Assembly: GCA_948567375.1 (NCBI GenBank)
Contig: OX419755.1
Span: 10,607,001 to 10,671,000 of the forward strand
From: Lunularia cruciata
Taxonomy: Eukaryota > Streptophyta > Marchantiopsida > Lunulariales > Lunulariaceae
DNA length: 64,000 bases
Direction of reading: 5' to 3'
A program made the position numbers and the translations under genes. Positions 1-11,929 of the stretch are shown piece by piece. The notes beneath the pieces were generated by a model. That model searched no databases, had not been told where the DNA came from, and saw only the letters and a list, made by a program, of their open reading frames with translations. Within the stretch, counting starts at the first letter, position 1, and the number at the start of each line of letters is the position of its first letter.

Positions 1-630
1 TATGTAGCTTTTTTTGAATTCTTTCTATGTCAAGATTAGCATAGCAAACTACCATTTAGCTTGCTCCACTAGGAATCGCCACCATAGTTTTGCCGCTCCA
101 TCCAATTAGCTTGAAGTTAAGAGAATCTATTTTTGTTCATCTTCAAGATTTGTAGCTTTAAAATAACATTCATAGTTAAATACAAAATTCTCCATTGTAC
201 CTAAGAGATTCTTGCAATCAAATACCTTGGGTTTTGGAAATTGGATTTGCCCTTCTCTTTCTCAAAATTATACTCTCTTTGTGCTCTTATCGTTGATGGT
301 TTTGTTCATCCAACAATTGAGTAAGACAATTGATTTGTAGTTGCATAGCAATGATAACCTCAAGCATTGCCACCATGGCTACTACTCTATCACACTACTT
401 CCAATTTATCTAAATTAGCACATATGCAACATGTCCACTATTCTACATAAGCTACAATTGGAAGCTACCAAGGGTTCCTCAGATAAGGTAATTATATTCA
501 AAAAGTTTTGCCCAAAGCATGAAGTGTTGAACTATGTGAAATAATGCTTGGATAGTGAACGGGCATGAGAATCCCAATGGTTTAGCAGAAATGGATTTGG
601 TAATCCATAAATTCCATCCCTCCCATTTTT
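1..630 (-). pseudogene. gag remnant of F1a
   Basis: The minus strand matches, segment by segment, the gag N-terminal half of F1e (59400-60000): the stretch around the initiation region, the block ending in a Phe-Asp-Phe-like motif, and the retrotransposon gag capsid-like part. Frames are broken by stops and small indels, so no product is expected. The nucleocapsid part would lie off the left edge. Assignment rests on similarity to F1d and F1e gag in this same window. Confidence 0.75.
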
Positions 631-643
631 GCTCTTATACCAA
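631..643 (-). other. primer-binding site of F1a (tRNA-iMet type)
   Basis: Reads GCTCTTATACCA on the plus strand, one change from the complement of TGGTATCAGAGC, the standard initiator-Met tRNA primer site. It directly abuts the LTR end at 644. Confidence 0.8.
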
Positions 644-2983
644 TGTAAAAGATTGAGACCAAGGAGAAAATTGGAGAACGGAATATCAAATTGAGATACT
701 TGAATGAGTGGAACTCCAAATGCTTTGGTATTTATAGAGAATGTTGTGGTACACACATTTTTCATTTTGGACAAGTTTAGAAGAAGAAGTGCCTTGCGGA
801 AACCAAATTGAAACGAAATTGAAACCAAATGGAGAAGAAATGAAAGGAAACTTGTGCTTTGATCAAACTCAAGGAAGTTTACTTTGTGTTAGAGGAAAAA
901 TGGCTTGGATTGGATCAAAACCCAAAGAAGTTTAATTCATGTTAGAGGAAGAGGAAGAAGGAGGTCAAACGCTGAAGGATGGTTTATTCGCATCAAAATG
1001 AAGGTTACAAGTCAAGAATACTGCAGGGGCCGTATCTCAATGACCACAAGTCCAAATCAAGCATGATATATCTCGTTGGAAGCATCCCGTTCAGGTCTTT
1101 TGGTTGCCACCAAAATCGTAGAGTTTGGAGGTTTATAGAAGAAGTTACAAGCATTTAAAGTTTCAAGGAGTAGATGTACAAAGTAGTTTAGTGTCTTCGG
1201 GTCAATGTGACTTTAGAATTGAAACTTCGGACTTTGGACTTGAACTTTGGACTTCGGACTTCAGGTTTACACAACTTTGGGTTAGAAGCTTCTTTGCCTC
1301 AAGACGAAGATGACTAGATCTAAGATAGTCGGACCTTATAGTGCAATGAAAGTGACTTTGGGAATCTTGCGAGAGGAATTAGAGAGAGTTAGGATAGAGA
1401 AAAAATAGATAGTTAGGATACCCATGACTTCAATTTCAGTTCTATTCAGTTCATTCCAATTTGAAGATATGATAAAATTAGAAGAGAAATAGCAGTAGTG
1501 AATAAACCTGAAGTGCAAGATAAGACTATAAGTGTCTTCAGGTTAGTAACATGAGTGATTAGGGGAAAGTGGGTAACAAATTGAAGGTGTAGATAATGTA
1601 TCTATGCTTTCAATTACAATTCTTGATGAGGATTTAGTAGAATTAGCAAAAGAATTGATAGTAGTTAGATTTGATGTTGCAGAAGTATGAATTCATGTGT
1701 CTTTGGACTTGTTATTTGAGACATTAGAGAAGAGTGGGTTGCAAGATAAAGAAGTAGATGGATTATCCATGATCTCAATTGTAGATTGTGGAGAAGAGAT
1801 AATAGAAATAGTGAAGGATTTAGTAGTGGTAGATATACTTGAAGAAGGACAAGTAAGAGGAAGATCATCGAGATTGAAAGCCGATGACGAGGTTGATATC
1901 GGATCGGGGTAGTAACAGTTTTGAGATAGGAAAATATGAAGAGTTGCATTGTCTGGCTGGATATACAAGTTAGAGAAGTTGTTAGTAACTATCGTTTGCT
2001 TCACTATTTAAGGGTGGCATTCCTAGTAAATTGTTGTTCAGTATTCATATTTCTAAAGATAGATAAAGCAAAGTGTTGTTTTTAGTGCTTGTCGCTTGAG
2101 CTTAATTTCGAGTATCAACTTTGTGTGTGTTTGTGAGTGTGTGGAGAATTTTGAAGTGCAAGTTAGTGTACTTGTTGGATGTTGGATTCCGCAGCCTTGA
2201 TTTTCATTCTGTGTGTGTGATCTTGAGTGAGGTGCAATTGGAGCAATGCCTTGACAAATTTGAGAGGAATTGTAGTGTTGGTAGTATTCTGCATTTGTGA
2301 GTGCAACGCAAAGTTGATGTGAAGCAATTTTGATCGAGGAAGTTGTGCCTTTAGTGGAGGTGTGGAACACAATTCTGAGGCAAAGTCGTTATCGCAGTAA
2401 AGTGCCATCTTCGGGAAAATCAGAATCATCACAATCAAGATTTGTTTAGACAAAATTTGCTATGTTGTGATTAAGGAGTGTGCATTTGTGACAAGTTGTC
2501 AAGATTGTGAGCTTGTTACTCTCTTCTGGGTGTAGTTTCTACTTGAGAGATTAAAGAAGAACTCAAGAAGAACTACATGTTATGGTTTGACTTCATATTT
2601 GACCAATTTTGACCAGTATCTCTTCGGGAACAAACTTTACTTACCCGATTATTGCAAAAGTGATATTTGTCGGGTTGTCACAAGCGTACAATGCTCTTGA
2701 GAAACTTCTCAAGAAGCTTCTTTAAACCGCTTTCTTGGAGTGCAAGTCAAGTTTACCGAGAAGCTTCTCAAGAAGCTTTCTTCTAGAAGTTGCCTTCTTG
2801 GTGTGCAAGCTAAGCTAGTTGGAATTTTTCTAGAAGCTTCCATTTGGAAGTCACCACTTGTGATGCACGTTACCCAATACTTGGAATCTCCCAAGTAGCT
2901 TCTTAGATACTTCTAAAATACTTTAGGCATATTTCTACTTTGTTAGCATTGACTAACTTGTCAATAAACTCCAGATTATTACA
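644..2983 (-). repeat. 5' LTR of F1a, split by F2a
   Basis: The LTR ends are TGTAAAAG at 644 and ATTACA at 2983. Without the F2a insertion and its duplication it is about 397 bp, close to the 425-bp LTR of F1e. The part at 2690-2900 carries many GAAGCTTC palindromes, including a perfect three-unit heat-shock element (TTCTAGAAGCTTC) at 2828-2840. A TATA-like tttatag lies near 730-737. Confidence 0.85.
745..2682 (+). mobile_element. F2a: insertion with TG..CA ends and conserved ORF
   Basis: It starts TGTGGTACAC and ends GGGTTGTCACA. The flanks are aatgt and agcgt, a 5-bp duplication differing by two transitions. It interrupts the F1a LTR. Coding traces begin at 745 (motif KLKPNGEEMKGN) and continue at 1697-1912 (VSLDLLFETLEKSG-like, DKEVDGL). 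A TATA-like CTATTTAAG lies at 2004-2012. The last 680 bp are a conserved non-coding tail found in all five copies. There is no paired LTR, primer site or pol. It may be a solo LTR with an ORF in U3, or a non-autonomous element. Confidence 0.8.
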
Positions 2984-3212
2984 ATATCCTTGCCAAAGAC
3001 AAACCAAGGTCATACAACAATTCTAGGGTTTGTTGGTAAGCTTAGTAAAGCAAGTATTAAGCTTAGTAAAGCAAATTGACAAGCAAGTTTGATTCATTTG
3101 GCCCCTACCATGATATAGTGGATGCTCTAATGTTGAACTATTAGTCAATCTTCAACAATGTCCTCAAGCATCATGGGATGCCTCATGTTCTCATCTCAAA
3201 CCGTGCAAGCAT
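2984..3212 (+). pseudogene. integrase core fragment of F1b (first piece)
   Basis: Matches F1e 63090-63250: the block around the second half of the first catalytic region and the lead-in to the second Asp (HHGMPHVLISNR-like). It is full of stops and has a short internal duplication (AAGCTTAGTAAAGCAA twice near 3040-3077). The end near 3212 is the copia junction. Confidence 0.7.
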
Positions 3213-4200
3213 TTCTTTTTAACTATCTAATATGCAAATTCAAGATTGGATATGTATTGAGCAACACTCCTAATAGAGTAGGCAATATCTAGTGAAGAAC
3301 AAATCACTACCCACATTAAATTGCAACCACTCTTTGATTTGGAATGGTCTTCATATAAGATTTTTTAATTGGGGTAGATGATGATGGATCAACACTAAGA
3401 GGCATGCAATGAGCAATAAGAGTCAAAATAGGTTTACAATTGAACAAATTGAATTGTTCAAGCTTGTTATGAATATGACTAGTTTGGTTGGTATTTGGCT
3501 ATCCTTATGTTGGGGAAAAATTTGCAACTAGGAATTTGAGAGAGTAGCAAGAAATTGAATTTGGCTATGTGATGGAGCAAAAATCATTCATTAATCTAGT
3601 CAAGAAAAATATATGCAAAGAAATTATGCCAAATTTCATATGGCATAGTGAACATTTGTCCTACATCCACAACTACACATGATTTTTATTTAACCTTTCA
3701 ATTGTCAATCAAAAACTATAAAACAAGAACTATCAAGGTCTACCTAACAACCAACATTTACACTATTTATACACTTGCACGGAGAGACTATTACCTATTT
3801 CTAGAAACATGTGGTGCAGATTGATCCCATATTTACACCCTCAATTTCCTAATACCAATTGATATACATCACCTCACTCAATTCTACAAGTGGATGCCAT
3901 CTTGTAGATCCCCCAGAGCCTTCCCATAGGTCCCAAATCAATGCACGTAGTTTTACACTCTTGATTGAGTAAACTCTTAATTGTCTAGAGTAATGTAAGG
4001 CTGATATAGGCAATATTACATCACCAACATATAATGCTAATATAAGCATAGTAGAGTCCTTGCAAAGAACACATACCTTATTATCAATTGTAGCTTTGTT
4101 GGGGCAACAAATTTGGACATAGTTTGCTATAATAACCACTTCTCCCCAATAAGTCTTTGATAACTTTGACTCATATAACATGCATAGAATTGCATTGATG
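3213..4200 (-). pseudogene. copia reverse transcriptase remnant
   Basis: The minus strand shows ALYVGDV near 4010-4050, the decayed YVDD catalytic box of copia RT, and near the left end a SSLDIAYSI block matching the conserved TRPDIAYAVG region just before RNase H. Stops and frameshifts are frequent. The palm and thumb between are very degraded, and large parts seem deleted, since the integrase C-terminus lies only about 130 bp upstream of the YVDD box. Confidence 0.65.
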
Positions 4201-4700
4201 AGTGTTCAATTTTTGTATTTTTACACTCTTTTTTGCTGAGGAGTGTAAGGTACCAAAAATTATCTCTTTATATCTCTAGAAGAACAATACTTGTTAAAAA
4301 CAACACTCTTGTATTCTCCAACATTGTCACATCCTCAATATCTTGATCTTTTAGGGAAAATAATGCATTTCAACACTAAGAGAATATTGTGTAAAATAAG
4401 CCTTTGATTTATTATGCATTAGATATAGGAAAAAATAACTAGAGAAATCATCAATAAATAATATAAAGCATATGTAACCCAAATGTGTAGAAGGATATAT
4501 ATTGGACCACATATATCTGAATGAACAAGACCAAGTAATTCCTTTGCTCAAGTGGTAGGTTTAGTGAAAAATGGTACTTTGGGGTGCTTGCCATATAAAC
4601 AAGAAATACAATTGAGAAGGTGGTTGATTCTTCATTGAGTAATTTGGAATATCTCCAACAAGGCCTTTTGAGACAAGTTGATGAAATCAATCAATGCTTA
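4120..4700 (-). pseudogene. copia integrase remnant
   Basis: Clear copia integrase landmarks on the minus strand: CLYGKHPKVPF (end of the zinc domain), LVHSDICGP (first catalytic Asp), FIDDFSSY, DNVGEYKS (second Asp, from DNGGEY), YTPQQKRV (the TPQQNGV block with the Glu region) and SKTYWGEVVIIANY. The frame is broken several times. This is the strongest evidence that the element is copia and not gypsy. Confidence 0.8.
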
Positions 4701-5199
4701 CATGGCCCAATAGACTATGCCATAATTCAAATGGATGATGGATAGTAGGACAAGCATTGATTCAAGAAGAGAAGACCAAAAGCCAAGTTTTTATCGAAGT
4801 TTTTTTGTCAAAGGGCATGTAGCAATTAAATTGTCTTGACTATCACACCAAATAAAGTGTTTTTTGGTCATCAATATAGATCTTCCTACAAGATCCAACT
4901 ATTTGATAGACAAAGGATTTCTGCTTAAACCCTAGATGTGCAAAATTTCCTTGGGAATTCTTGAATCACCATAAGGAAGAGAAACAATCACCTTACCTAA
5001 ACCAATGATATCTTAGGTGGAGTTTCACCAAGATAGACTTTTTCAAGTGTGGCATAAGGTTGATAAGTAATAAAACTATCTTTTGAGTGACCCATGTTAT
5101 GAGTAGCTCCCAAATAAGATACCAAGAATTATCTTGCCTTGAAAAAGATATTGTATTGTAAGCAAATACAATATATAAATAAACGGCAAAATGTGCTTG

Positions 5200-6600
5200 A
5201 GCTTTTGATCATTGTGAATTTGTTGCAGATTCATCAACAATTCATTTTCTGCTTTCCTTGAAGTGATGTCCAACTAGATGGCAGTAGAAACATTCCATTT
5301 TCTTGTTGGGATTGTGATGATTGGTTATAGAAGGTCCTAGTGAAGATGGTGAAGTATCTAGAGCACTAAAGTTCATACTCTTGCAAAAGATAGTTGGTTT
5401 GTAAAATATATCTTTTTGGTGTTACCCCAAGAAGTTTAGTTCTGGTGTTTGCCCAAGAATTTATTTTATATTGCTTGACCAACTATCTTTTGCAAGAGTA
5501 CAAAATTTTCTGAGGCAATGAATGTATTTAGTAGCAATATAACTTCCTTCATTTTCAGCATCTAAAATTCATCTTGCAAATATATTCTCATTACAACATC
5601 TTGAACTTCATATAATTGTCCATAAATAGTCCAACCTCTTAAAGCAAATCGTGAAGAACTTACATGATGAATCTGACTACCATTAAATTGATTCATTATT
5701 AAAGATAATGTACAAGCATTACTCTTATTCCAATGAGAAATACTCCCAGGGCTTGTCAATTGCAACACAAGAAATATAGTAGCTATTTGACTAGCCTATA
5801 CGAGAGCAACAACAATGTGAGTAAGATGGGATTAAGCACCATTAACTATCTCCATGAGCCGTCTATCCTGGAGAAAAAATCTCATTAATTTTTAATGAGC
5901 TCTGTAATTTTTAAATCAAATATACATCCCATAAAACTTGGGGATATCTTTGACCTTCAACATTGTAGATTGCTACAAGAGATGTTGTATATAACAAAGG
6001 AATTCTTGAGGTGAGTCTTGAGACCTTGAAACTTTTAGCTGAAAATAAGTAAGTTAAATAAATAATATAAATTTCCCTTGGTTATTACAAGTTAGGTAGA
6101 GGTAGGTTCTTCAAGATGGAAAAGATTTTGATAGAAACTCTCTAAATCAAGAAACAAAACAATATTCAATGGAATCTTAAACTTATGTATGTAAAATATG
6201 TAAGTTGGACCATGTTACATTGGGTCCGGTCAGTTTGGTACTTTCATATAATAATACTCTTAATTTAATCACTTTAGATTTTCTTGAAGCTAAATTCAAG
6301 ATATGGGTTGCTAGAAATTGCCATGCAATAGTCAAATTGAGGCAGATTGAAGAGTTGGTTTGTATTGATAATCAACTAGATTTAGTTTTGCATGTTGCTC
6401 TACTTGGAATGTTTAAATTTTTCAGGTTAAGATTGTTTACCAAGAAATTTGATATGGAGAATTTCTCCACTAAAACTACTTTAAGAATAAACTAATTTTG
6501 GGTTCAAGATCTTAGGTCAATGGATTTGAATATGTACAATTTCTCTCCAAAAAGCATAGTCAATAGATTAGAGAATAGAATAGCATCCTCTCTTATTCTC
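5200..6600 (-). pseudogene. copia gag remnant with zinc knuckle
   Basis: At about 5252-5305 (minus) the peptide CFYCHLVGHHFKES is a CCHC knuckle with its last Cys changed to Ser. The 68-residue open stretch at 5562-5768 resembles the capsid region of copia gag (LIMNQFNGSQIHH-like). Upstream sequence to 6600 is degraded. Confidence 0.6.
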
Positions 6601-6655
6601 TTGAGATTTTGAGACACTAAGGAACTAAAAACCTAATTATAAAGCTTTCTAAATT

Positions 6656-6921
6656 GCTTTGATACCATGGGATAAATACTAGATAGAGAGACTTCAATGA
6701 ATGAGTTTTGCGGAATATAGTAATGTAAAGAATACTATCGTGCTATAACCTGAAAGGTAAACCTCCAAAGGCCAATAGCTGCAAAACAAAAGACATTTAT
6801 TCATGTTTTTTATTATTGACTAGGATTAAGTGCTAGTTTAGATCTCTTGATCATGCTACACTAAATCTTGAGGATAGTTAAATAACCAATTGTTTAAGAT
6901 GCTATAATCTAATAGTCCTCA
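6656..6921 (-). repeat. copia 5' LTR with primer-binding site
   Basis: GCTTTGATACCA at 6656-6667 is the complement of TGGTATCAAAGC, one change from the tRNA-iMet primer site. The LTR then runs from TG at 6668 to CA at 6920-6921, 254 bp. No second LTR copy is present in the window. Confidence 0.65.
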
Positions 6922-7445
6922 TTTCATTGGTAAGTTTTGGCAATGGCTCTTCAATCTTCTTGGTACCAAAGCTTGATTTGTGTATGGCTTATCATCCACA
7001 AATTGATGGGAAAACTGAATACACAAATCATACCCAAGAAGATATCCTTTGTGTCTCCACTAATATGCACCATATCAATTGAGATACTTGTCTTGCAATT
7101 GCCGAGTTCATCTATAATAATTCCAAATATGCAAGCATTGGGTTCTCTCTCTTCTTCAATAATTTGGAGCAATACCCACTTGTCCCACACTCCCTTCTTT
7201 CTCTCCCACCAACTCATATTCCTCATATATCCACCTTCTTGTCCACATTATCTAAATCCTTACACCAAGCCAAGTCACATCCTCTTGTTGCTCAACATTG
7301 GCTAAAGCAATATGTTGATCAACATTATCATGATCTCACCTTTCAACTAGGTGATAAGGTCTTGATCTCTTCCAATAACCTTCTTCTTCTACTTAATACC
7401 CAAGTTCATAAACTTGCTCCTAATTGGATAGGCCAATTTGATGTT
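6922..7445 (+). pseudogene. integrase C-terminal part of F1b (second piece)
   Basis: Continues the F1b integrase after the copia insert: a GKFWQ-like block, HPQIDGKTEYTNHT (from HPQTDGQTERAN, region of the catalytic Glu), the IYNNSKYASIGF block, QYVDQHYHDLTFQLGDKV and APNWIGQFDVT. The reading frame changes several times. It matches F1e 63300-63775 throughout. Confidence 0.75.
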
Positions 7446-7499
7446 ACTTAGATCATTTTTTCTATTACTTATCAACTTGCCTGACCTAGTCTTATCCAA

Positions 7500-7790
7500 A
7501 TCCATCTTGTCTTCCATGTTTCAAAGTTAAAACTCTTTGTTTCTAATCATCTTTCTGTTCCTCCCATGTCCAACCTCTCTTCTTCCTATCCTTATCAATG
7601 ATCATAAGGAATACAAAGTTGATTGCATTCTTGCATGTTGTGACATCCAAAATAGCTACGAACAACATAAGGAACATAAAGTCCTTTGGAAAGGGTATCC
7701 TCTTCATGATGTCACATAAGAACCTCTTTCTCACTTCAAAAATACTCAAGTGGCCATCCAAGCATTTGAAGTCTCCTTAGCAATAAGAAC
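7500..7790 (+). pseudogene. chromodomain of F1b
   Basis: A run encoding EYKVDCILACCDI, then HKEHKVLWKGYPLHDVT, a stop, and EPLSHFKN is a chromodomain: the EYEVE.IL strand, the LVKWKGY strand and the TWEP block. It sits after the integrase, as in chromoviruses, where this domain is thought to guide integration to modified chromatin. The Trp of TWEP is a stop here (TGG to TAA-type change). Confidence 0.75.
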
Positions 7791-7814
7791 ATCACCAACT
7801 AGCAATGAGGAATA

Positions 7815-10150
7815 TGTAGTAATAGAGTTAATAGATAAGTTAGTAAAAGCTAATGAGTAAGAAAATAGGCAAAATTAGCTAGGATATTCTAAGAATGTTT
7901 TAAAAGCATCTAGGAAGTATCTTGGTACCTTCCAAGTATTAGATAACTTTGTGACAACCCGGCAAATATCACTTTTACGGTAATCGGGTAAGTAAAGTTT
8001 GTTCCCGCAGAGATACGAGTCAGAATTGGTCAAATACGAAGCAAAGTAACAATTGTAGTTCTTCTTGAGTTCTTCTTTAGTCTCTCAGGTAGAAACCACA
8101 CCCAGAAGAGAGTAACAAGCACTGATTTGCAGGCTTGTCACAAATTAACACTCCATAATCACAACTCTATCAAATCTTTTCAAACAATCTTGATTGTGAT
8201 GATTCAGGCTCTCCCAAAAATGGCACTTCACTGCAAAACGACTTTGCCTCAAAATTGTGTTCCACCCCTCCACTGAAGGCACAACTTCCTCAATCAAAAT
8301 TGTTTCACATCAACTTCGCACTGCACTCACAAATGCAGAATACTACCAACACTACAATTCCTCTCAGATCTGTCAAGGCATTGTTTCAATTGCACTTCAC
8401 TCAGGATCAAACACACAAAATGAAGATCAAAGGCGGTGGAATCCAACATCCAACAAGCACTCTGACTTGCACTTTGAATTTCTTCAAACACTCACAAACA
8501 TAGTCACAAAGTTGATACTCAGAATCAAGCTCAAGGGACGAGCACTGCTTCACAACACTTTGCTTTATCTATTCTTAGAAATAATGAGCACTGAACACCA
8601 ATTCTCTGTGAATGCCACTCTTAAATAGTGAATCAATCAACAGTTCTAACAACTATACCGTTTCTACAACAACTGTTCTAACTTGTAGATCCGAAATGAC
8701 AATGCAACTTTTCATATCTGTCTATTCAAATATCAAATCGGTTACTAATCTAATCCGATGTCTACTTTGTCCTTGGCTTTCAAACCCGAACCCGAAGTAA
8801 TCTTACTTTGTCCTTGGCTTTCAAACCCAAACCCGAAGTAATCTTACTTCCTACTACTCTGTCCTCGGGTTTCACAACTCCTAATTCCTCCATTAATTCT
8901 AACATTTCTCCTTCCTGATATGAAATTCCTATCATAGTTAAGCCTTCTAAATCTCTATCTCCCAACCCACTCTTCTCTAAAGTGTCAAATGTCAAATCCG
9001 AAGACACTTGCACTCCTATCTCTCTTACCTCGCGTTTAACTACTATCAATTCCTTTACTAATTCTACTATGTCATCATCAATAATTGTAATTGAAAGCAT
9101 GGGTACACTATCTACACCTTCAATTTGTAACCCATTTTTGCCTAATCACTCATGTTACTAACCCAAAGACACTTATTGTCGGATCCTGCACTTTGGGTTT
9201 ATTCACTACTGCTACTTCTCCTTCAATTCATGTTCCATTTTCAATTAGAACTGAAATTGAAGTCATGGGTATTCTAACTATCTTCTTTCTCTACTCTAAT
9301 TTTCTCTTATACTTCCCGGAAGATTCATGAAGTCATCTTCACTGCACTCTGAGGTCCGACTTCCTCAGATTTAGTCATCTTCATCTTGAGGCAAAGTCTT
9401 TAGACCCGAAGTCATGTAAACACAAAGTACAAAGTACGAAGTCCGAAGTACGAAGTCACATTGACCCGAAGACACTTTGACTCGAAGTACATCTACTCCA
9501 AAAACTTCAAATGCTTGTAGCTTCTTCTACAGACCTCTAAACTTTTCGATTTTGGTGGCAATGGAAAGCCCTAAACGAGACGTTTGTAATGAGATAAAAA
9601 AACGCTTGATTTGGAGTTGTGATCACTGAGATATGGCCCCCGCAAGAATCTTGACCTGCAACTTCTATTTCTCCTTCGGGTTTGCCCTCCTTCGGGTTTG
9701 CCCTCCTTAACGTCTGATCCGAGTTTTTCACTCATCTGACACGAAATAAACTTCTTCGGGTTTGATCCAGTCCAAATCCTTCTTCCTCTAACACAAAATT
9801 GACTTCCTTGGCTTGATCAAAACACAAGTTTCCACTCATTTCTTCTCCATTTGGTTTCAATTTGGTTTCAGCAAGGCACTTTTTCTTCAAAACTTGTCCA
9901 AAATGAAAAATGTGGATACCATAAACTTGTATGCCAAGTAGATGGTTTCTAGAAGGAAGCTTCATGACTAGCTTAACTTGCATTCCAAGAAGACAACTTC
10001 TAAGAAGAAGCTTTCTTGGAAGTTTCCTAAGCTCTTGTGAACATGTTTCCCTATAAATATCAAAGCTCAAGCTCAAACTAGGTGTTTAGAGTTTGATTCA
10101 CTTGAGCATTTCAAACATGATCTTCCATTCTCCTATTCTTTCCTTGGTAT
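7815..10150 (+). repeat. 3' LTR of F1b, split by F2b
   Basis: Starts TGTAGTAATAG after a decayed polypurine stretch and resumes after F2b at 9924. About 357 bp remain without the insert; the last 20-30 bp are missing at about 10150. It contains GAAGCTTC motifs and the TATAAATA box near 10053. The next 145 bp, to 10295, match nothing else in the window. Confidence 0.75.
7950..9923 (-). mobile_element. F2b: full-length insertion with perfect 5-bp duplication
   Basis: On the plus strand it runs from TGTGACAACCC at 7950 to GGATACCATA at 9923 (original TACCACA). The flanks AACTT at 7945-7949 and 9924-9928 are identical. The minus strand keeps a 106-residue open stretch at 8780-9100 (VGVQVS-type block, TLEKSGLGDRDLEGL, ELMEELGVVK) and a second at 9732-10076 crossing the element end. 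A 40-bp tandem duplication lies at about 8763-8845, and CGAAGT-type short repeats at 9412-9500. It sits in the F1b LTR. Confidence 0.85.
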
Positions 10151-10295
10151 TCTAAAAAGATGTTACTCAATGAGAAACATAAGGCCAAAGAGAGAAACTC
10201 TAGTTCAAGGATAGAAAGGTTTAAGGATTTAAAGTTTTTAAGGGTTTAGGGTTCATTTTATTGTCATACACTCAACTTGCATAGCTCTAGCCAAG

Positions 10296-11508
10296 TGTAA
10301 AAGACCAAGGACAGAAATAGAGAATGGAAGATCAAAGTGAAAGATCATAATGAATGAGTGAAACTCCCAAATGCATAACATGAGCGTGGGTTTTGGTATT
10401 TACAAGGAATATACAAGGTTTTTGGGAAGCTTCTAAAGAAGCTTCCTAAATATCGCTTTCTTAGAGTGCAAGCAAAGCTAACTAGGAAGCTTCTTGAGAA
10501 GCTTTTTTCTAGAAGCCACCTACTTGGTGTGCAAACTAAGCTTCCCAAGAAGCTTCCCAAGAGAAGTGTAATACTCCAAGGATAGGAGACCACACAATGA
10601 GAAAACACACAATTTAACACTTGAACCTCCGATGCCCCAAAGGAGCATCTTGATTGTATTATATAGCAAAGAGGACTACCCCGAAGGAAGCTTCACCCTT
10701 GGATCAGATACATGGATGGGTGACATGTCACTTATCTCTACCCTTAGATTAGTTGCATGCATGGGTGACATGTCGGTCCTGATCCTATCTGGTTAGTCAA
10801 ACCACCTTTGACCAGAGGGAATCCTTAGGGAATCTTCTTGTAGGAATCTCCAAATCACATGAGTGAAGTACCATTGGAAAGCTATCGATGAGACAAGGGG
10901 GATGGAAAAGGCCAACCTTTTTGAGGTTGGGAAGAGAAGGATTCCCACATTTTCAAGGCCTAATTCATGCATTTAGGCCTCCAAAATTGGCTTTGAAGTT
11001 TCTAGGCTATTTTTGAGTCCTATCCTATTAGTAGAAGTCTTCTTTTGGTGACACCTCTATTTAATCTACCTAGCCCATCATACAAAACATCATTCTAGAT
11101 GTTACCAAGTCAATTTACACTTCTAGCTAATATGTCTAGCTATTAGTATTACAACTTTAGGTTATTTTTGGCTTTTGCCCTATTAGTAGAAGTACTCTTT
11201 TGGTGACACCTCTATCTGATCTACCTAGCCCATCACACATAACATCCTCCCAAATGTTACCAAGCCAATTTTCACCTCTAGCTAATATGTCTAGCTATTG
11301 GTATTAGAAGAAGCCACCTACTTGGCTTGCAAGCTAAGCTTCCCAAGAAGTTTCTTCTTGGAATCACCACTTGGCATGCACATAATACTTGGAAGGTACC
11401 AAGTAACTTCCTAGATGCATCTTGAATTCTTATAATTCTTGGCTAATTTGGCTTACTTTTTACTTTGGTAGTCTTGATTAACTTGTCGATAAACTCCATA
11501 TTATTACA
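10296..11508 (-). repeat. 3' LTR of F1c, split by F3a solo LTR
   Basis: Starts TGTAAAAGACC at 10296 and ends TTATTACA at 11508. Without F3a and its duplication it is about 466 bp, longer than in other copies because the AGAAGCCACCTACTTGG unit is present twice, once on each side of F3a. Many GAAGCTTC motifs are present. Confidence 0.8.
10567..11308 (-). repeat. F3a: solo LTR of family F3
   Basis: Reverse complement of the LTRs of F3b (36332-37094 and 42188-42948), starting TGTAATACTCC and ending TATTAGA (terminal CA changed to GA on this strand). It is flanked by perfect AGAAG duplications (10562-10566 and 11309-11313). It keeps the internal tandem duplication of about 140 bp seen in F3b LTRs (copies at about 11030-11165 and 11180-11308). 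No internal region remains, so it is a solo LTR formed by LTR-LTR recombination. Confidence 0.88.
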
Positions 11509-11529
11509 TATTCCCCCACCACTAATTGG

Positions 11530-11800
11530 TGATATCCTTGTCACCATGGAATCTTCAAAGTCCTGGATGGCCATTTGTGCATTCTAGAGACAAGAAAGAG
11601 GCTCCCAAGTGGTATCATGAAGGGGACGCCATTTCCAAAGGACTTTGTACTCCATATGTTGTTGGCAACTACGTTGAATGTGGCAACATGCAAGGATACA
11701 ATTACCTTCATACTCCTTATAATCATTGATGCGGATGGGAAGAAGAAGGTATTGGACCTAAGAGGAAAAGGAAAATGGATTAGAAACAAAGGGTTTCAAC
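11530..11800 (-). pseudogene. chromodomain of F1c
   Basis: The minus strand encodes MIIRSMKVIVSLHVATF-like sequence, then STKSFGNGVPFMIP and a WPSRTLK block. In the other frames these bases give the EYEVDCIL, LVKWKGYPL and TWEPLS elements seen in F1b and F1d. Multiple frameshifts. Confidence 0.65.
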
Positions 11801-11929
11801 TTGGAAACATGACACATATGACAAGGCACGATAAGTCAATAAGCAACAAGAGAAATGATTTGAGTGATATCAAATGGACCTATCCAATTAAAAGTAAGTC
11901 TACAAACCTAGATATCAAAGGGAAAGGGT

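Larger units (their letters stand above)
1..2983 (-). mobile_element. F1a: 5' part of a Ty3/gypsy chromovirus
   Basis: The segment is the reverse complement of the left part of F1e at 58952-60000: gag, then primer site, then 5' LTR, read right to left. The 3' part lies beyond the left edge. The LTR is split by F2a. Its outer end at 2983 joins integrase sequence of another F1 copy (F1b), so F1a inserted into F1b. Only one end is visible, so no target duplication can be checked. Confidence 0.85.
3213..6921 (-). mobile_element. Ty1/copia remnant
   Basis: Read on the minus strand from right to left: LTR (6668-6921), primer site, gag with zinc knuckle, integrase, reverse transcriptase. The order gag-integrase-RT identifies Ty1/copia. 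RNase H and the 3' LTR are missing: the left junction near 3213 falls inside the C-terminal RT region. It splits the F1b integrase. No convincing target duplication is visible, as expected after loss of one end. Confidence 0.8.
2984..10150 (+). mobile_element. F1b: integrase-to-3'LTR part of a chromovirus, interrupted three times
   Basis: Integrase sequence at 2984-3212 resumes at 6922-7445, then chromodomain (about 7500-7790) and 3' LTR (7815-10150). The gaps are a copia remnant (3213-6921) and F2b in the LTR. F1a interrupts it on the left, so its gag to RNase H would lie beyond F1a, outside the window. Alignment with F1e (63058-64000) gives the order and strand. Confidence 0.8.

Noticed and set aside
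7543-7761. minus-strand frames over the F1b chromodomain
   Set aside because: The plus strand gives recognisable chromodomain strands, so the minus-strand frame is a shadow.
9412-9500. CGAAGT short repeats taken as a CRISPR-like array
   Set aside because: Units are 6-12 bp, irregular and without spacers, inside F2b; this is simple repetition in a eukaryotic genome.
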